Shown: piece after piece, positions 34,962-49,400 of the stretch
Layout of the letters: every line of letters begins with the position of its first letter
Position numbering within the stretch: the first letter of the stretch is position 1
Assembly (NCBI GenBank): GCA_029990175.1
Contig: JARKIP010000030.1
Span: forward strand, 17,447,501 to 17,511,500
Length of the DNA stretch: 64,000 nucleotides
Source: Petunia secreta
Lineage: Eukaryota; Streptophyta; Magnoliopsida; Solanales; Solanaceae
Reading direction: 5' to 3'
Made by a program: the position numbers and the translations under genes
Notes under the pieces: generated by a model
Database searches by the model: none
Told to the model about the DNA's origin: nothing
Seen by the model: only the letters and a program-made list of their open reading frames with translations

Positions 34962-37900
34962 ATGTCTACTGCTGCTAAGAATATTGTTGCTGAGCTCAAC
35001 AAAGGGTTGAAACTCAATGGTGACAACTATGAGACTTGGAGCTTAAAAGTCCAATATGTGCTTGAAGAGCAAGAGGCTCTGGAGGCAATTAACATCGTCA
35101 TAGATGAGCCTGAGGAAGGCACCACGGCTCAGCATAGGCGTGACCGTGCGGCTTATGACGCTTGGAAAAAGAAAGACTCCTTGGCTCGCATTACGTTGCT
35201 GAGCACCTTAGATGATGATATCTTAAGGGAATTTAAGGATCACCAAAGAGCTATGGGTCTTTGGGTTGCTTTGAAGAATAGGTTTGGTACCTGTTCTATT
35301 GAAAGGCTACGATCCTTAACAATCAAGTTTGACTCATACAAGAAGCGCCCAGAACATTCAGTGAGAACTCATCTGAGGCTTATGACAAACATGATTGGGG
35401 AGTTAAAAGATGCTGGTCATGTGTTGACTGATGAGCAACAAGTTCAAGCTGTCATACGGTCCTTACCTAATTCTTGGGATCATATGAAGATGCATTTGAC
35501 CCACAATCAGCTAATCACGACTCTGGAAGATGTCCGGAGATCTCTTGAGCTTGAAGAGGATCGGCTTGAGGCTGCTAAGCCAACAACTGAGTTGCATATG
35601 GCAACATCCTCTAAGGCCAAAGGTAGCTTCAAGAAAAAGAATTGGGTTAAGAAAAGAGGATCAACTCAGTCTCAGCCTGCTAAAAGAGCAAGGGCAGAAC
35701 AACAAGGAAATAACAAACGTCCCAAACGTGTAAATGTTGCAAAGGTGAAATGCTTTAACTGTGACAAAAAGGGTCACTATGCTAAGGATTGCTCTGAGCC
35801 TCCTAGAAAGGTATTTCACAAAACTCAAACTAGTGAACTTTGTGTTTCTAGTTCAGTGTTTTTTACTGAATCTAATCCTTTGTGGATTGTAGACTCGGGA
35901 GCAACAGACCACATAACGAGGAAACGCAATTCCTTTGTGGAGTTTCGGCGTATTTCACGTGGAACAAAGTGGATTTATGTGGGCAACAACAATAAGGTTG
36001 CTGTTGAAGGGATCGGTACATGCAAGTTAGTCTTGCGTGGTGGTCGACACCTACTACTACATGATGTCCTCTATGCTCCAGGAATTCGCCGGAATATTAT
36101 TTCTGTTATTGTTTTGCTTAGGCTTGGCTTTAGCTTATTTTTCCATGACAATTCTGTCAAATTGACTTTAGGTTCAACTTTATTTGGTTTTGGTCATGTG
36201 ACCGGAGGTTTTATTATTATGGATTTGGATTATTATTCATTTAATAATAATGCTAGTTTTTCTATGTTTGCTTCCTCTCATAAATATGATAGTGATGTAA
36301 ACATATGACATGCTAGACTTGGTCATATTGGCCAGCAAAGAATGCAAAGGTTAGCAAAACAAGGTTTGCTTACTGGCATTGAACATGTGGAATTTTATAC
36401 TTGTGAAAATTGTCTAGCAGGAAAATCTGCAAGAAAACCCTTCGGTAAAGCAACTAGAGCTGAATATCCCTTGCAATTAGTCCATTCGGACATATGTGGG
36501 CCTATGAATGTCAGGGCTAGGCATGGAGCGTACTATTTCATCACATTTATAGATGACTACACTCGTTTCGGTTATGTCTATTTAATTTCCCACAAATCAC
36601 AAGCAATAAGTTGTTTTCAACGCTATATGAGCTTAGTGGAAAATCAATTAGACAAGAAGATAAAAGTTCTTCGAACTGACCGAGGTCGAGAGTACTTGTC
36701 AACTCAATTTAACGAGTTATGTGATGGAAAGGGAATTATTCATCAGTTGACTATCCCAAATACTCCACAACAAAATGGTGTTGCGGAGAGAAGAAACAGG
36801 ACGCTTCTAGAAATGGTTAGGTCAATGATGGCACAAGCTAACCTCCCAATTAGTTATTGGGGTGATGCATTGCTCACTGCTACCTATGTACTTAACCGTG
36901 TGCCTACAAAATCAGTTGCAACCACTCCATATGAGTTGTGGACTTGAAGAGCACCCAACCTAAGTGTATTAAGACCTTGGGGTTGCGCTGCCTATACACA
37001 TGATTCTTCTCACAAACATGGCAAATTAGGCCCGAGAGGAAAGGAAAGTATCTTTATAAGATACTCAGAAACCTCTAAGGGTTATGTGTTTATAGGTCAG
37101 CAAGACAGTGGGAGCGTAACTGAGTTTGAATCACGAGATGTCACATTCTTAGAGGATGAGTTTCCTAAAAAGGGAGAGGTAGGTCAAGACCTAACCTTGT
37201 TTGAGATAGAGGATCAACATGTACAAAGATCACTTCATTCGAGTGGGAGAAATTTAACTGATGATGAATTAGTTTCACACCAACAACCTCCTTCATCATC
37301 GGATGCGAATGTAAGTAATCATTTGACATCAAACAGTGACCAAATGGATCTTGTTCCAAGTGGGAGCGAGATGGTCACTGATCTTGTTCCAAGTGGGAGC
37401 AGGATAGATGTTCTTGATCCAAGTGGGAGCAACGTTGATCCAAATGGGAACAACGAAGAAGAATTACAAAAAGGACGTGGTTTACGTAAAAAGATTCCCC
37501 GCCGACGATTTGATGTCGAAGGTGCTGAACTTTTTATGTTGTTCTTACAAGTAGAAAACGAGCCTAAAAATGCAAAAGAGGCTCTCTCATGCCCTTCTAA
37601 GGAAAAATGGATAAAAGCAATGAAAGATGAAATGGAGTCAATGAGAGTCAACAAAGTCTGGGAACTAGTTGATCTCCCAAAAGAACGCAGAGCTATTGGG
37701 AGCAAATGGGTTCTCAAGATTAAGCTCAAGGCTGATGGCACAGTTGAGAGATATAAGGCTCGACTGGTGGCGAAAGGTTATACACAACAGGAAGGAATAG
37801 ACTACGAAGAGACTTTCTCACCTGTTGTGCGATTTAACTCAATTCGCCTGATTCTAGCTATAGTAGCAAGTTTAGATCTTGAATTACATCAGATGGATGT

Positions 37901-39125
37901 AAAGACTGCCTTTCTCAATGGAGAATTAGATGAAGAAATTTATATGGAACAACCCGAATGTTTCATTGAAAAAGGCCACGAACAAAAGGTTTGTAGACTT
38001 TTGAAGTCTATTTATGGCCTCAAACAATCTTCAAGGCAGTGGTATATACACTTTCAAAATGTGATCATATCCAATGGTTTTACTATGGTTGATGAAGACC
38101 ATTGTGTTTATACCAAGAGATCAAGAAATAAGCTTGTAATTCTGACATTGTATGTCGATGATATACTTATAGCTGGAAATGATAAGGAGTTATTAAACGA
38201 GGTAAAGGCCTGGTTGTCGTCTCAATTTGAGATGAAAGATATGGGTGAAGCTGCATATATTCTTGGAATCAAGATTTCAAGAGATCGTCCTAAGAAGCTA
38301 TTGTATCTCTCTCAAGAGAATTACATTAAGAAAATTCTTGAACGATTTAATATGCAGAATAGCAACCCAATTGACACTCCTATCAGCAAAGGCCATAACT
38401 TGGGAAATCATTTGTGTCCTCAGACTCCTGAAGAGACAGAAAAGATGAAGCGAGTGCCTTATAGAAGTGCAGTCGGATGTCTAATGTATACTATGGTATG
38501 TACTAGACCTGATATTTGTCAAGCAGTTGGCTTGGTAAGTAGATATCAATCTGATCCAGGTCCAGCACATTGGCAAGCAGTAAAGAGGATCATGAGATAT
38601 CTGAGAGGAACAGCTGACTACGCACTTTGTTATCAAGGCAGCAAAGATTTGCGATTAGTTGGAGACACTGATGCTGATCATGGAGGAGATTTAGACGAGA
38701 GGAATTCTACCTCAGGATATGTCTTCATACTTAGTAATGGTGCCATATCATGGAAGAGTAAGAAGCAATCATGTGTAGCACTATCCACGATGGAAGCAGA
38801 ATATGTGGCTCTGTCAAAAGCAACAAAAGAAGTTGTTTGGTTGAATAGGCTCTTCAAAAGCTTGTTGGGTAACACTGATGATGAACCAGTGTTGGTCTAC
38901 TGTGATAGTAAGGCTGCAGTTGATGCAACCAAGAATCCTAAGCATCATTGTGATACTAAGCACATAGATATCAAGTATAACTATGCAAGAGATATGTATA
39001 AACGCAAGAGGTTGAACCTGGTGAAAATATCTACAGAAGATATGGTAGCAGACCCATTGACCAAGCCTTTAGCTAGAGATGCATTTGTGAGACACACTAG
39101 GTCTCAAGGCTTGCGTAGACTTTGA
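34962..39125 (+). pseudogene. gag-pol: Copia gag-pol with two TGA nonsense codons
   Basis: The Met at 34962 (MSTAAKN) opens a frame that is otherwise unbroken to 39125. Gag lies in about the first 280 codons, with a zinc knuckle CFNCDKKGHYAKDC near 35751. Protease WIVDSGATDHI is near 35881. Integrase has its HHCC motif (HARLGHIG... CENCLAGK) and DDE core (VHSDICGPM, LRTDRGREYL). Reverse transcriptase has LYVDDILIAGN near 38150, and RNase H follows (DADHGGD, TMEAEYVAL). Breaks: TGA at 36306-36308, immediately before the integrase HHCC block, and TGA at 36945-36947, after the integrase core. All three segments share the same frame, so there is no frameshift. The specific copia lineage was not determined. 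This copy is presumed non-functional as it stands. Confidence 0.9.
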
Positions 39126-40163
39126 GTGATTTTGTATTATTCTTTGTTTTCCCAGTTGTTCACAAAACTATGTTCTTTGATAATCAATAAAGTTGATTTA
39201 CTTACATACATATTCATGATTTATTGAGTGTTTAGTACATTCTTCAATTATATTTTAGTATGTCGGGTGGAGAAGAGGTTGGCCTTCTCACACAGGCAAC
39301 CGCCTCCTTATCTTAGTGATAAGTGGAGATGAGACTTGATTTTAAGAAAAATTATCAAATGGATAATTTGAGAGCGAATACTTAAAATCAATACAGTCGT
39401 TTAAATAATAACATAAGGTTATTAAGGTGATAGGATGTTCACCTAGTCTACTTAGTGAGCTAGATGTGAGTTTAAAGAAACTCGAATTTAGATACATATG
39501 GTGTCTGAATTTCATCTATACAACATTATTTATAAAGACATACGCTCCTTAAGGAAAGGAGAAAACTGTTGTAGCACGTGTTTCATACCATGTGTGCTAA
39601 TGTCGACCTTGGGTTAACATAAGTTTGATCTCAACTTACTGTTGCGTGAGACCCAGAGCCTTTATGCTGGCTCAAATTAATGTACCCTCAGTGACTCCGA
39701 TCAGATACTTGAGACTTAGTCTAATGTTAGCTATCTTAGTGTGTTTCCAAAAGACCATGAAAAATGGATGCGGTCTGGCGGGACATATCTAGAAAAGCAG
39801 TTGAGCTAATGTTAAGAGAATCGTGAGAAGAGGAAGACCATTAAAGGAATCTCATTAATTTTGCATTCACAGGTGCACCAGATATAACTTATGAGTTATA
39901 ATTGTGAATACATAAAAATGATATTTGAGATTTTGAGAGGATATCAAAATGTGATTCATATGATCTAGGGTATTGCATACTTTATAATCTACTTGCAGGT
40001 TTGCGCTCGACGAGAGGCTATATACTCCTAACAGATGTATAGCACGTAGCTCTCACAGTATGCTGGTCGCACGGTCTATTTCACTGTATGAATATTTGTA
40101 GAGATGAGATGAGAATATGTTTCTCATATTGTAAGAGCACTCCCATTATGTGTGAGTGGGAGA

Positions 40164-40560
40164 TGTTGGATTTATCTGAATAAAGAGTCCACCCATAAAG
40201 GGGTGCTCTTAATGTCTATCCAGGTAAAATATAAGTTACCTGATAGAGTCCTACAAGAGGACAACTACTGTATTATACAATTATAAATACAGTAGTAATA
40301 GGCTCAGATAAACACACTGATTTCTCTACAGCTCTTCCTATCTCTCTCTCTAAAATAAACTAGTGTTTAGACTGTGGATAAAGGGGTTGATCCGTCAAGC
40401 ACGTGACAACCACCGACGGCCAGTAATTCCAGCCACGGTTCAAGATTCTACCGCTTCCGCTTACGAGAACAACAAGTAAGTTCTCGGTTTATGTTTTAAC
40501 AATCTATTTAGTATAGATTTGTTGTTATATAAATATATGCATATTTGTATGTATCCTTCA
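40164..40560 (+). repeat. Copia 3' LTR
   Basis: 397 bp, preceded by the purine tract GAGTGGGAGA and followed by the GATAT duplication. Confidence 0.93.
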
Positions 40561-40565
40561 GATAT

Positions 40566-42303
40566 CAATTAATTTAACTACCGATATTCTCATAAGTTTG
40601 GGAATGATTACTCAATCATAAAGGTAAAATTGAAAAAAGAAATCATAAATTCTCTCTGCTAATGTAGAGTGAGTAGACAAGTAAAAACAAAATCTATGTG
40701 ACTATGTTATTATACTAATATGAAATATGTTTTCACGTATGTTTCATACAGTAACCAAAATGTCTAGTTCAAAAATTTAAAACGTTTATTTGTAGTATAT
40801 CTAAGCTCGTAATTCTAAATGAATAAAGACGATAAAACATTATACCAAAAGTGAGATAAAGCAAGTTATTTGATTTTTATCTACTGCATGGTTATCTAAT
40901 GAAAATTTGAAGATTTTTCTGAAAATTCATCTGTAATTACATTTACAGCTTTTCCGAAAATAATTTTAACATAAAAGTCTCTTTGAAGAAAAATACTTGT
41001 TTAAAGGAAAATGAAATATTATAGAATAATTATACCAAATTTCTCCAAAAAATGAAAACAGCAACCAAACATTACTTTTTTGGAGAGGGAATGAGAAACA
41101 TGTATAAAAAGTCTACAAAAAAAGTGTTTGTTCTTGACAGATTGTTTAACTTCAAATGCACAAACATCCCACCTGAGTAAATTATTTGAGCTCACAAACT
41201 TGCTCATAGTATATAATTACACATGGCCCTTGCAATCTTGCATTTCCAATGAGAATATAGCCGTACTAAAAAACGATAGAATTTATAAGGCACTAGGATT
41301 CTCAATTGCGATCAATCAACCTCAATTTTGTAGTTGTGGTCGAGGTGGTTGAACAAATTAAATATATTTATTTATGTACTTTCAGTTAGGAGCAACGGAA
41401 ATCAGGTTGCTTTTTGGTCCCGTTTATGCTTTAAGGACTTTTAGAACTCATGCTATGCTATTTTATGTTTTCAAATCAATATCGTTTAAATCAGTTACTT
41501 TGCCGCCTCTTAATGTAAAAATCCAATAAGACCTTCATTTTATTTTCAAGAATATCAAAGATATCCATTGCATATCGTATAAATGATCGGTGTCAATAAT
41601 GTGGTTTTTCTTTATGGTGATTCGGTAACAACTTTTTGAACTAAACTTCTCACAAATCGCTATGATTCTTTCTGAAAGTGCCTCCAAACTTAGAAGCCGA
41701 GGCCATTGCTTAAAATCTTTGAAGGGGCCCCATCCAAAAGTTAAACAGTCACTAACCTTTAATTAATCTCTAGAATTTTTGAAGTTACAAAACTATTTTT
41801 GTAACAAAAAAATCACTAAATTTTATTCTCTATAATGCTAAACTCAGAAAAATTTTTTTTTTATGACAAGAAAGTCAATAAATTATGCATAGAGAATACA
41901 AGTCACCTGAAAGTCAAACATTTATTGGTCATTGCCAAATATGACATCTCACGCCAAATCATCATTATCCACTGCGTACATGCCACGTTAGAATTTTTTT
42001 TTTTCTTAAAATAACCACCCTGCATTGTCATCCTATACTTGGTATCCTAAAATTTCTAAAGGCATCAGGGTGCCAATCAGTTTTTCAATGTCATATTTTG
42101 AATTCTCTCCTTGTTGTGTGATTTCATATAAACAAGACGAATACATAAATGATAGATGACTCTTTTAAGTCGTACTCAATTTCCATATACACCTCAACTT
42201 ACCAAGTCACCAACTAGATACTTGTTGTCATCAATATGTCTCGTAAACTCCTCAAAGTGACATGACAAATCAGGCGTAGTTCATCCAAATTTGAGCGCGT
42301 GAG

Positions 42304-42335
<32 letters not shown>

Positions 42336-42985
42336 TTGTTTTACGTGAGTCCCACAAGAATATTTGCATTTTTATACCAAAATATTTGCATCTTCTTCCA
42401 AAATAGGCCCGCCACCTTGCAACTCCACTCAGCTGCACATTTCCAACTTCCGTTTCATCTCGATTTGTTCTATATTTATTCATCTAATTTCTTTACTGTG
42501 GAGAGTTATTTTCATGGTCTGGATTGCGGTATATGTGTTGGAAAGCTGGATATGTCAAAGTTCTGGAGACACCTACCTATGCGTTCGGTTTGTACGTATG
42601 TTCACTTCTTACGAGGAATCTGTATATTTTACTTGAAAAGGTTTTTCTTTGTGGAGCCCATGTTTCCATCTTCTTTCGAAAACAAGCGTAGCTTTTGAAT
42701 TACAAAGACAAGATGGTGTAAAATAAAAGGGCAGCCGGGTGCACAAAGTATCTCGTGTTCATGCGGGTCCTAAAAGGCATGTACTCAGAGGTGGAGAAAT
42801 GGCTAACAAAATTAAGAGGCAGAGACATCAGACTTGAGAGACCTAGCAAGGATTAGGATTATGTACTGATGAAATCAATACATAGTTGGCAGTTGGCACT
42901 GCTTTTCCCTTTCTTATGAATGTAACATTGTTCACATAAAGCAAAGCACGAACACAAATGAGCGTCTTTTACGATGTTACACACA
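40566..42985. other. Spacer, nothing recognised
   Basis: AT-rich, with a T-run/A-run at about 42306-42336. Short frames at 42336-42698 overlap each other in two phases and show no familiar motif. No transposon ends found. Confidence 0.45.
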
Positions 42986-43025
42986 GGCATTGCATCCTCT
43001 AGTGGTGCTTACAGGATGCAATGCC
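42986..43025. repeat. Perfect 13-bp hairpin
   Basis: GGCATTGCATCCT (42986-42998) is followed after 14 bases by its exact complement AGGATGCAATGCC (43013-43025). It lies about 420 bases downstream of the RNS2 stop codon. It is too short for a plant miRNA precursor and not followed by a T-run. Confidence 0.75.
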
Positions 43026-43447
43026 CATCACACGTTTGTGCAGTGAACTAGTGACATGTAATTATTACCTTTTGGTTTGTTTAAAAAAGAAATGGCCATT
43101 GGAACATTTGCCGATTCATATTTGGTAAATTCTGAATCAACAAATTCCATCCACAGTTCTTTATTTTTTGTACCAGGAAAGACAAATCATATCTAAAGTA
43201 GTTATTTTGATTGGAAACCATAATTTCATAATCGGAACAGTGTTAATCTGCTTAAAGTTACTTGGATCAGAAACTGGAAAAGTATAAGAAGAAACATTAT
43301 TTATCCACTTCTTCTTGATTTACATGTGCGAAAGGATTAACTGATCCCAAGCCGGAACTTGTATTGTAACAGCTTCTCCCCGGAGCAATATAGCCAAGGT
43401 CTTTGGCACCCTTGTCAATGGCTCATCAAACTAGACTGCCCTGTAGA

Positions 43448-46400
43448 CTAAGAAACTGATGTGGCATTGCTTCTAAGCCCTGTAAAACAAAAAGGTCAAA
43501 ACACAAAAACTTATCACATTGAGTAAACCTTCTTAAAGAGCCCAAAAAACACATGAAAATATGCCTTTCAAAAGTCAAGTGGAACAAAGGAGATAAAACA
43601 AGAAATTGATGCGTTAAGTTTTTTACTCTTTAGGGACTCTCCTATTACTCTGAGAATCAAGCAAAGAACAGGTTCCTCTAAAGAATCTGCAAATGCCTAC
43701 CAAATGCATATGCATGTGCATAAGGAGCAAAATAATTTGACTGGATTTCTACAGTATGATAAGTGGTCAATCTTCAAAATTTTCTTTTTCTTTATTTGGT
43801 TCACTGTCATCATAAATTGTGAAATACTTAGACCGATAAATGACAAAAAGAATAGGGGAAAAAATATGAATGAGATAAAAGAACAAAGATATTACTGTGT
43901 ATAGGCCCTTGTTATTCGAAGATGGACTATAATTATTCATCTGTGCGCTTCCTTATGATTTATGAAGGAATTGAAATTACAAGCATGGGCACTTCATTGC
44001 TCATTGTATATACAAGTAGCTTACAACTCTTTCTCACTTCATCTAATCAAGAATGCAGGACAAGTTTCGACAATGTTCCATTAATTTTTCAATAAAAAAG
44101 AAATATTTTGCGAACAAACCAAAAGAAGTATGCATCAAAATATCTATAGCAAGGAAGCATCCTACTATTGAGCATGCTCTTGTTAAACAGGTTGATGAAG
44201 ATGACATCTATCACATCAATGTACATGTGTACTCATGAGTCATGACCCTATTCTAATGTAGGGCAATCAGAGAGGAGGGAGGTACTCCATCATCTGCTGC
44301 ACTTTATTCCGTATCTACATTTTTCATCATGCAAAGTTTTCTTATGTATGGCATTTGGAACAATACAAAATGACATCTAAAACATTACATTTGTTGAGTG
44401 AAAGGATATCTCTATCAATCACACAGATTAATCTGAAGAAAATATCCACCCAAAAATTCAAAGAGAACTTACCCCACTGTCCATGCTCTGGCAAGCTGAC
44501 ATACTGAGGGCAACCTCTTGAAGAGACCTTTTCATGTGCACAGTCACGAGGCTGTAAAAAGGATGGGGATTGAAGCACAAATTATTCACTTTTAATTGCA
44601 AGGGGAAGATTAGGGGAATGACAGTATGTTAGAGAGCTGGAATAAACAAGATAATAATTTTTCCCTGTAACTGTATGCTGAATGAAGAGAACAATGAACC
44701 TTTCTACACTACTGCACATGTGCTACCTACTTGTGAGACTGTCCGCTTAGCAAAGATATATACAGGAAAAAAGTACTTTATCGACGCTGATAAAAAATTC
44801 TTTTTGATCAAGCACTGACTGATACTTCTATAAAGGCAACATAGCATCTGATATTTTTAATTTGATGCTGTCAATATCATTGTTACATAAATAAACGTGA
44901 GATCATAGAGCATCTGTTTCAGAATTTCTGTCAGAGGATCAGAGAGAGCATTAACCTCGAAATTCTTATAGAAGCATATCCGAAGTTCCTCCAGGGCATC
45001 GCCTGAGCATACCAACTCTGGGGTTGCATGAAAAGCATTTTCAATGGCAGAAATGATGCCTCCTAATGGATACTTTTCGGAACTTGATGGTAAATATCCA
45101 GCATCGAACAGAACTTCCTGGCATTGTGTATAAATGGGTTAATGTTAGTCAATTACCAGGCATAATCACTATTTGGTTAGTCGACTAATATTGAAGAAGA
45201 ACTTGTACTTATTCAACACTATATAGACTATTAGAAGGGAACTGTAGAGATCAATCAACAAGAAACACCCTTTCCAGCTATGCAATAGTAATGCAATCAC
45301 TACCCAATGGCTTGGAAGAATATCTGGAAAACAAAATTACCCCCAAAATAATATGTTTTCGCTGGCTTGCTCTAAATGAAGCTGTTCTCACTCAAGATAA
45401 CATCAGCAAAAGAAGTATCCAGGTCATTAATAGATGCTTCATGTGTTTGCAGCAGACAGAAACTAACAGACACCTCCTCTTACACTGCCCAGTTGTCACA
45501 GACATTTGGCACATGTTCTTATCAATTTTTGGCCTTAGCTGGGTTATGCCACAGAGTATCAAGGAAGCTAATGAAAGCTGGATTCTATGGAAAGTTGATA
45601 AGTCCATCAGGAAAGTCTGGAAGATGGTTCCTGCTAGTAGTATCTTTTGGGTCTGAAGATTTTCAGAGAGAGAAGGAAAATTCTTCTATTATTTCTGAAT
45701 GAATATTACAATCTATGAGGAGGTATATTTATACAATGAGTCCTAGGGCTAAACAAGGAAACATAACTAATTACAATACAATAAGGAAAAGGATAATTCT
45801 ATAATAACTATCAACACTCCCCCTCAAGTTGGTGCAAAGATGTTGCGCATGCCCAACTTGCAAACCAAAGTATGAAAATCCTTTTTGCTGAGACCTTTTG
45901 TGAGCACGTCTGCCAGTTGTTGTTCTGATGGAACATCAACAAATTCAAGGTACCATTAGCAACCTTTTTTTTAATGAAGTGTCGATCTATCTCAACATGT
46001 TTTGTTCGATCATGCTGGACAGGATTTTGAGCAATACTGATTACAACCTTGTTATCACAATACAAGGAAAGTTTCCCTTTTCCAAACATTCTCAACTCCT
46101 TTAGTAACCTTCGTAGCCAAAGAAGTTCACAAACCCCTTGGGCCATAGCTCTATATTCAGCTTCAGCACTGGATCTAGCAACAACACTTTGCTTCTTACT
46201 TCTCCAAGTAACTAAGTTCCCTCCTACGAAAGTACAGTAGCCAGTGGTAGATCTTCTATCATCTAAAGATCCAGCCCAATCCGCGTCTGTAAAGGCTTCT
46301 ATTAGGAGGTGACCATGCTTAGAGAAAAGCAAACTTCTCCCTGGAGCAGACTTCAGATAACGTAAGATGTGGAAGACAGCTTGCATATGAGGATCTCGGG

Positions 46401-49400
46401 GATCATGCATATACTGACTAACCAAACTAACTGGATAGGCTATGTCTGGTCTAGTGTGAGAGAGATAAATAAGTCTCCCAACCAACCTCTGATATCTCCC
46501 TTTGTCAACTGACTCTCCAATCCCTGCTTGTAACTTGTGATTACTTTCAATGGGCGATTCAGCTGGCTTACAACCTAGCATACCAGTTTCTTTCAAGAGA
46601 TCCATAATATACTTCCTTTGGGAAATAAAGATCCCTTTATTTGATCTAGCCACCTCGATTCCCAAGAAGTATTGGAGTTTTCCTAGATCCTTGATTTCAA
46701 ATTCCTTTGCCAACAGCTTCTTCAATCGGGTCATCTCTTCTTTGTCATCTCCTGTCATTACAATGTCATCAACATAAACTATGAGAAGAGTGAGTTTACC
46801 CTTTTTATGCCTTATGAAGAGGGTATGATCAACATTATTTTGTCTGTAGCCAAAGGAGATCATAGCTCTGCGGAATCTGTCAAACCACGCTCTAGGCGAT
46901 TACTTCAACCCGTACAAGGCTTTCTTCAGTTTGCACACCTTTCCTCGACTCTGTTCAGTATTAAATACGGGAGGGATCTCCATATACACTTCTTCTTTTA
47001 AATCTCCATGAAGAAATGCATTCTTTACATCAAACTGCTGTAAGTCCCAATCCAGATTAGCTGCACAAGATAAAAGGATTCTTATGGTGTTCATTTTTGC
47101 AACTGGAGCAAATGTCTCCTGATAATCCACTCCATAAGTTTGAGTGAATCCCTTAGCCACCAATCTTGCCTTGAATCTCTCAATCGAGCCTTCAGCTTTA
47201 TGCTTCACAGTAAAGACCCATATGCAACCAACCAGCTTCTTGGCCGGTGGTTTAGTGACAAGTTCCCAAGTGTTATTTTTTGACAAAGCCTTCATTTCTT
47301 CAATCATAGCGTGCTTCCATTTAGGACCTGCTAACGCTTCCCTCCAATTCTAGGGAATAGACACAGAAGAAATAGACAAGACAAAGGCTCTATAGGAGGG
47401 AGATAAGGAATCAAAGGAGACAAAATTAGATAAGGGATGTTTGGTAGTGCAAGTTCTGACACCTTTTCTGTGAGCAACAGGCAAATCTAACTCATTAGGA
47501 AAAGTAGATAACTCACCAGTAGAAGAGGATTCAGCTTCAGCAGATTGCATGATGGCTTCTTCTGCTTCTTCAGCTGCTTTCTTTTTCCTCGAGTAAGTTT
47601 TCAAACCAGGTACATCCAAAAGGCCATGTAAACGCCCAACAGTCTCTCCATCAATAGTCTCCCCCTCAACAGTCTCTCCCTCAACTCTATCTGCGGTATC
47701 AACCTCAAGAGGTTGAACAAAACTTGGGAGGATCATCTCTTCTTCCTTATTATTCTCCCCCTGAAGAGGTGAATGTGCAGAACTAAAATAGGGCTCAAAT
47801 TCTCGAAAGGTAACATCCATGCTGACAAAGACTATCCTAGAAGGAGGATGATAGCATTTGTACCCTTTTTGAGTCGGAGAATACCCAATAAACACACATT
47901 TAAGGGCCCTAGGATCAAGTTTTTCAGACTTCCTAGAGTGAACAAAGCAGACACACCCAAAAACCTTTGGAGGAACAGTGTATTCATTTTTTCCTTTCAA
48001 AGCTTCAAGTGGACTAAGAAAGTTGAGGGTTTTAAGTGGCATTCTATTGATAAGATAGGCAGCTGCTAGTATGACATCCCCCAATAAGTTTTTGGTAGAT
48101 TCATTGTAAACATAAGAGATCGTGCCACTTCTAACAAATGCATATTCTTTCTTTCAGCAACCCCATTTTGAGCACTAGTGTAAGGACAACTAGTTTGATG
48201 AATTATCCCATTAGATTCCAAATAATCACCAAACGTTTTATTCATATATTCTGTTCCATTGTCAGTTCGCAAGATTTTTACCTTAGCATCAAATTGAGTG
48301 CATATCATCTTATGAAACGACTGAAAGCAAGAGAAAACTTCACTTTTGGCTTTTAGCAAATATACCCAAGTCAACCTAGTAGAACAATCAATAAAAGTAA
48401 CAAACCATCGACTCCCAGACAAAGAAACTGTTTGAGTTGGACCCCATACGTCAGAATGAATAGTCGAGAAAGGAATTGTATTTTTATTATCACTCAAAGG
48501 GTAAGAGTTTCTAGTATGCTTGGCAAATTCACAAGCATCACAAGACAAAGACTCAAAGTCAGTCTTAGAAAACAAACTAGGATATAACTTCTTTAAAACA
48601 AAAAATGATGGGTGCCCCAACCGCCTATGCCAGTGAACTATTTCTTGGTTGACGACCTTATTTCCTCCAAAAAATGCTTTACCAGAGTCTCTACTTCCCT
48701 CAATCATGTATAAGCCATCATGCAATCTACCACTGCCAATCGTCTTCCCTGTTTGAAGATCCTGAAAAACACAATGATCAGGGAAGAACTCGATTTTACA
48801 GTTTAGGTCTTTGGTGATGGAACTAATAGATAACAGATTAACAGGAAACTCAGGTACATGGAGAACGGATGATAAGGTAATATTGGGTGTACACATGATA
48901 GAACCTGTTCCAGAGATAGGAGCTAAAGACCCATTGGCTATTCTGATATAATCGTTTTTGAGACATGGAGAGTAGTTTTGAAAGCTTCTAGAGGAGCCTG
49001 TCATGTGTCTATTCGCACCAGAATCAATAATCCAAGAATTTAAGTGAGCAGTAAAGGCAGTACCTGATTGCACATAATTGGATGTTGCCACAGATGGAGA
49101 GTAAAGTTTGGACAAACTGTTCATCTTTATGTCTCCAATAAGTCAAAAATATCACACCAACTAAAAAGTATACCTTGAACCTTGAACGAACAGAATGTTG
49201 GTACCAAAAATTTTTTTTTTGAAACCTGGCAGCAACCAGATCTGCAGAAACAGTGGCCGGAAAGTTAAAAAACTCGCCGGAAAGTGACTGACTTGTTGGA
49301 AAGGTCTGAAAAACTATATGGGTAAGCTCGGAACTGTTTCGCGGCCTCAACCCAAAAAAAGTTTCAAAAAATTCCGGCGGATCTGCTCTCACGCGCCGGC

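Larger units (their letters stand above)
33174..40560 (+). mobile_element. Copia LTR retrotransposon, nearly complete (7.4 kb)
   Basis: LTRs of 399 bp (33174-33572) and 397 bp (40164-40560), both TGTTGGA...CCTTCA, flanked by the 5-bp duplication GATAT (33169-33173 and 40561-40565). Next to the 5' LTR is TGGTATCAGATG, an initiator-tRNA-Met primer site. Before the 3' LTR is the purine tract GAGTGGGAGA. The gag-pol frame runs from 34962 to 39125 in one frame, with two nonsense codons. The order protease, integrase, RT, RNase H defines copia. A long AT-rich leader (33586-34961) and about 1 kb of 3' noncoding DNA (39126-40153) flank the frame. I counted about five substitutions and one 2-bp indel between the LTRs. 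Confidence 0.93.

Noticed and set aside
37165..37741. Minus-strand frames opposite copia pol
   Set aside because: Shadows of the plus-strand polyprotein.
42336..42698. 120-codon plus-strand frame MFYVSPTRIF...
   Set aside because: Low-information, Phe/Tyr-rich, with an overlapping 90-codon frame in another phase; no splice or homology support.
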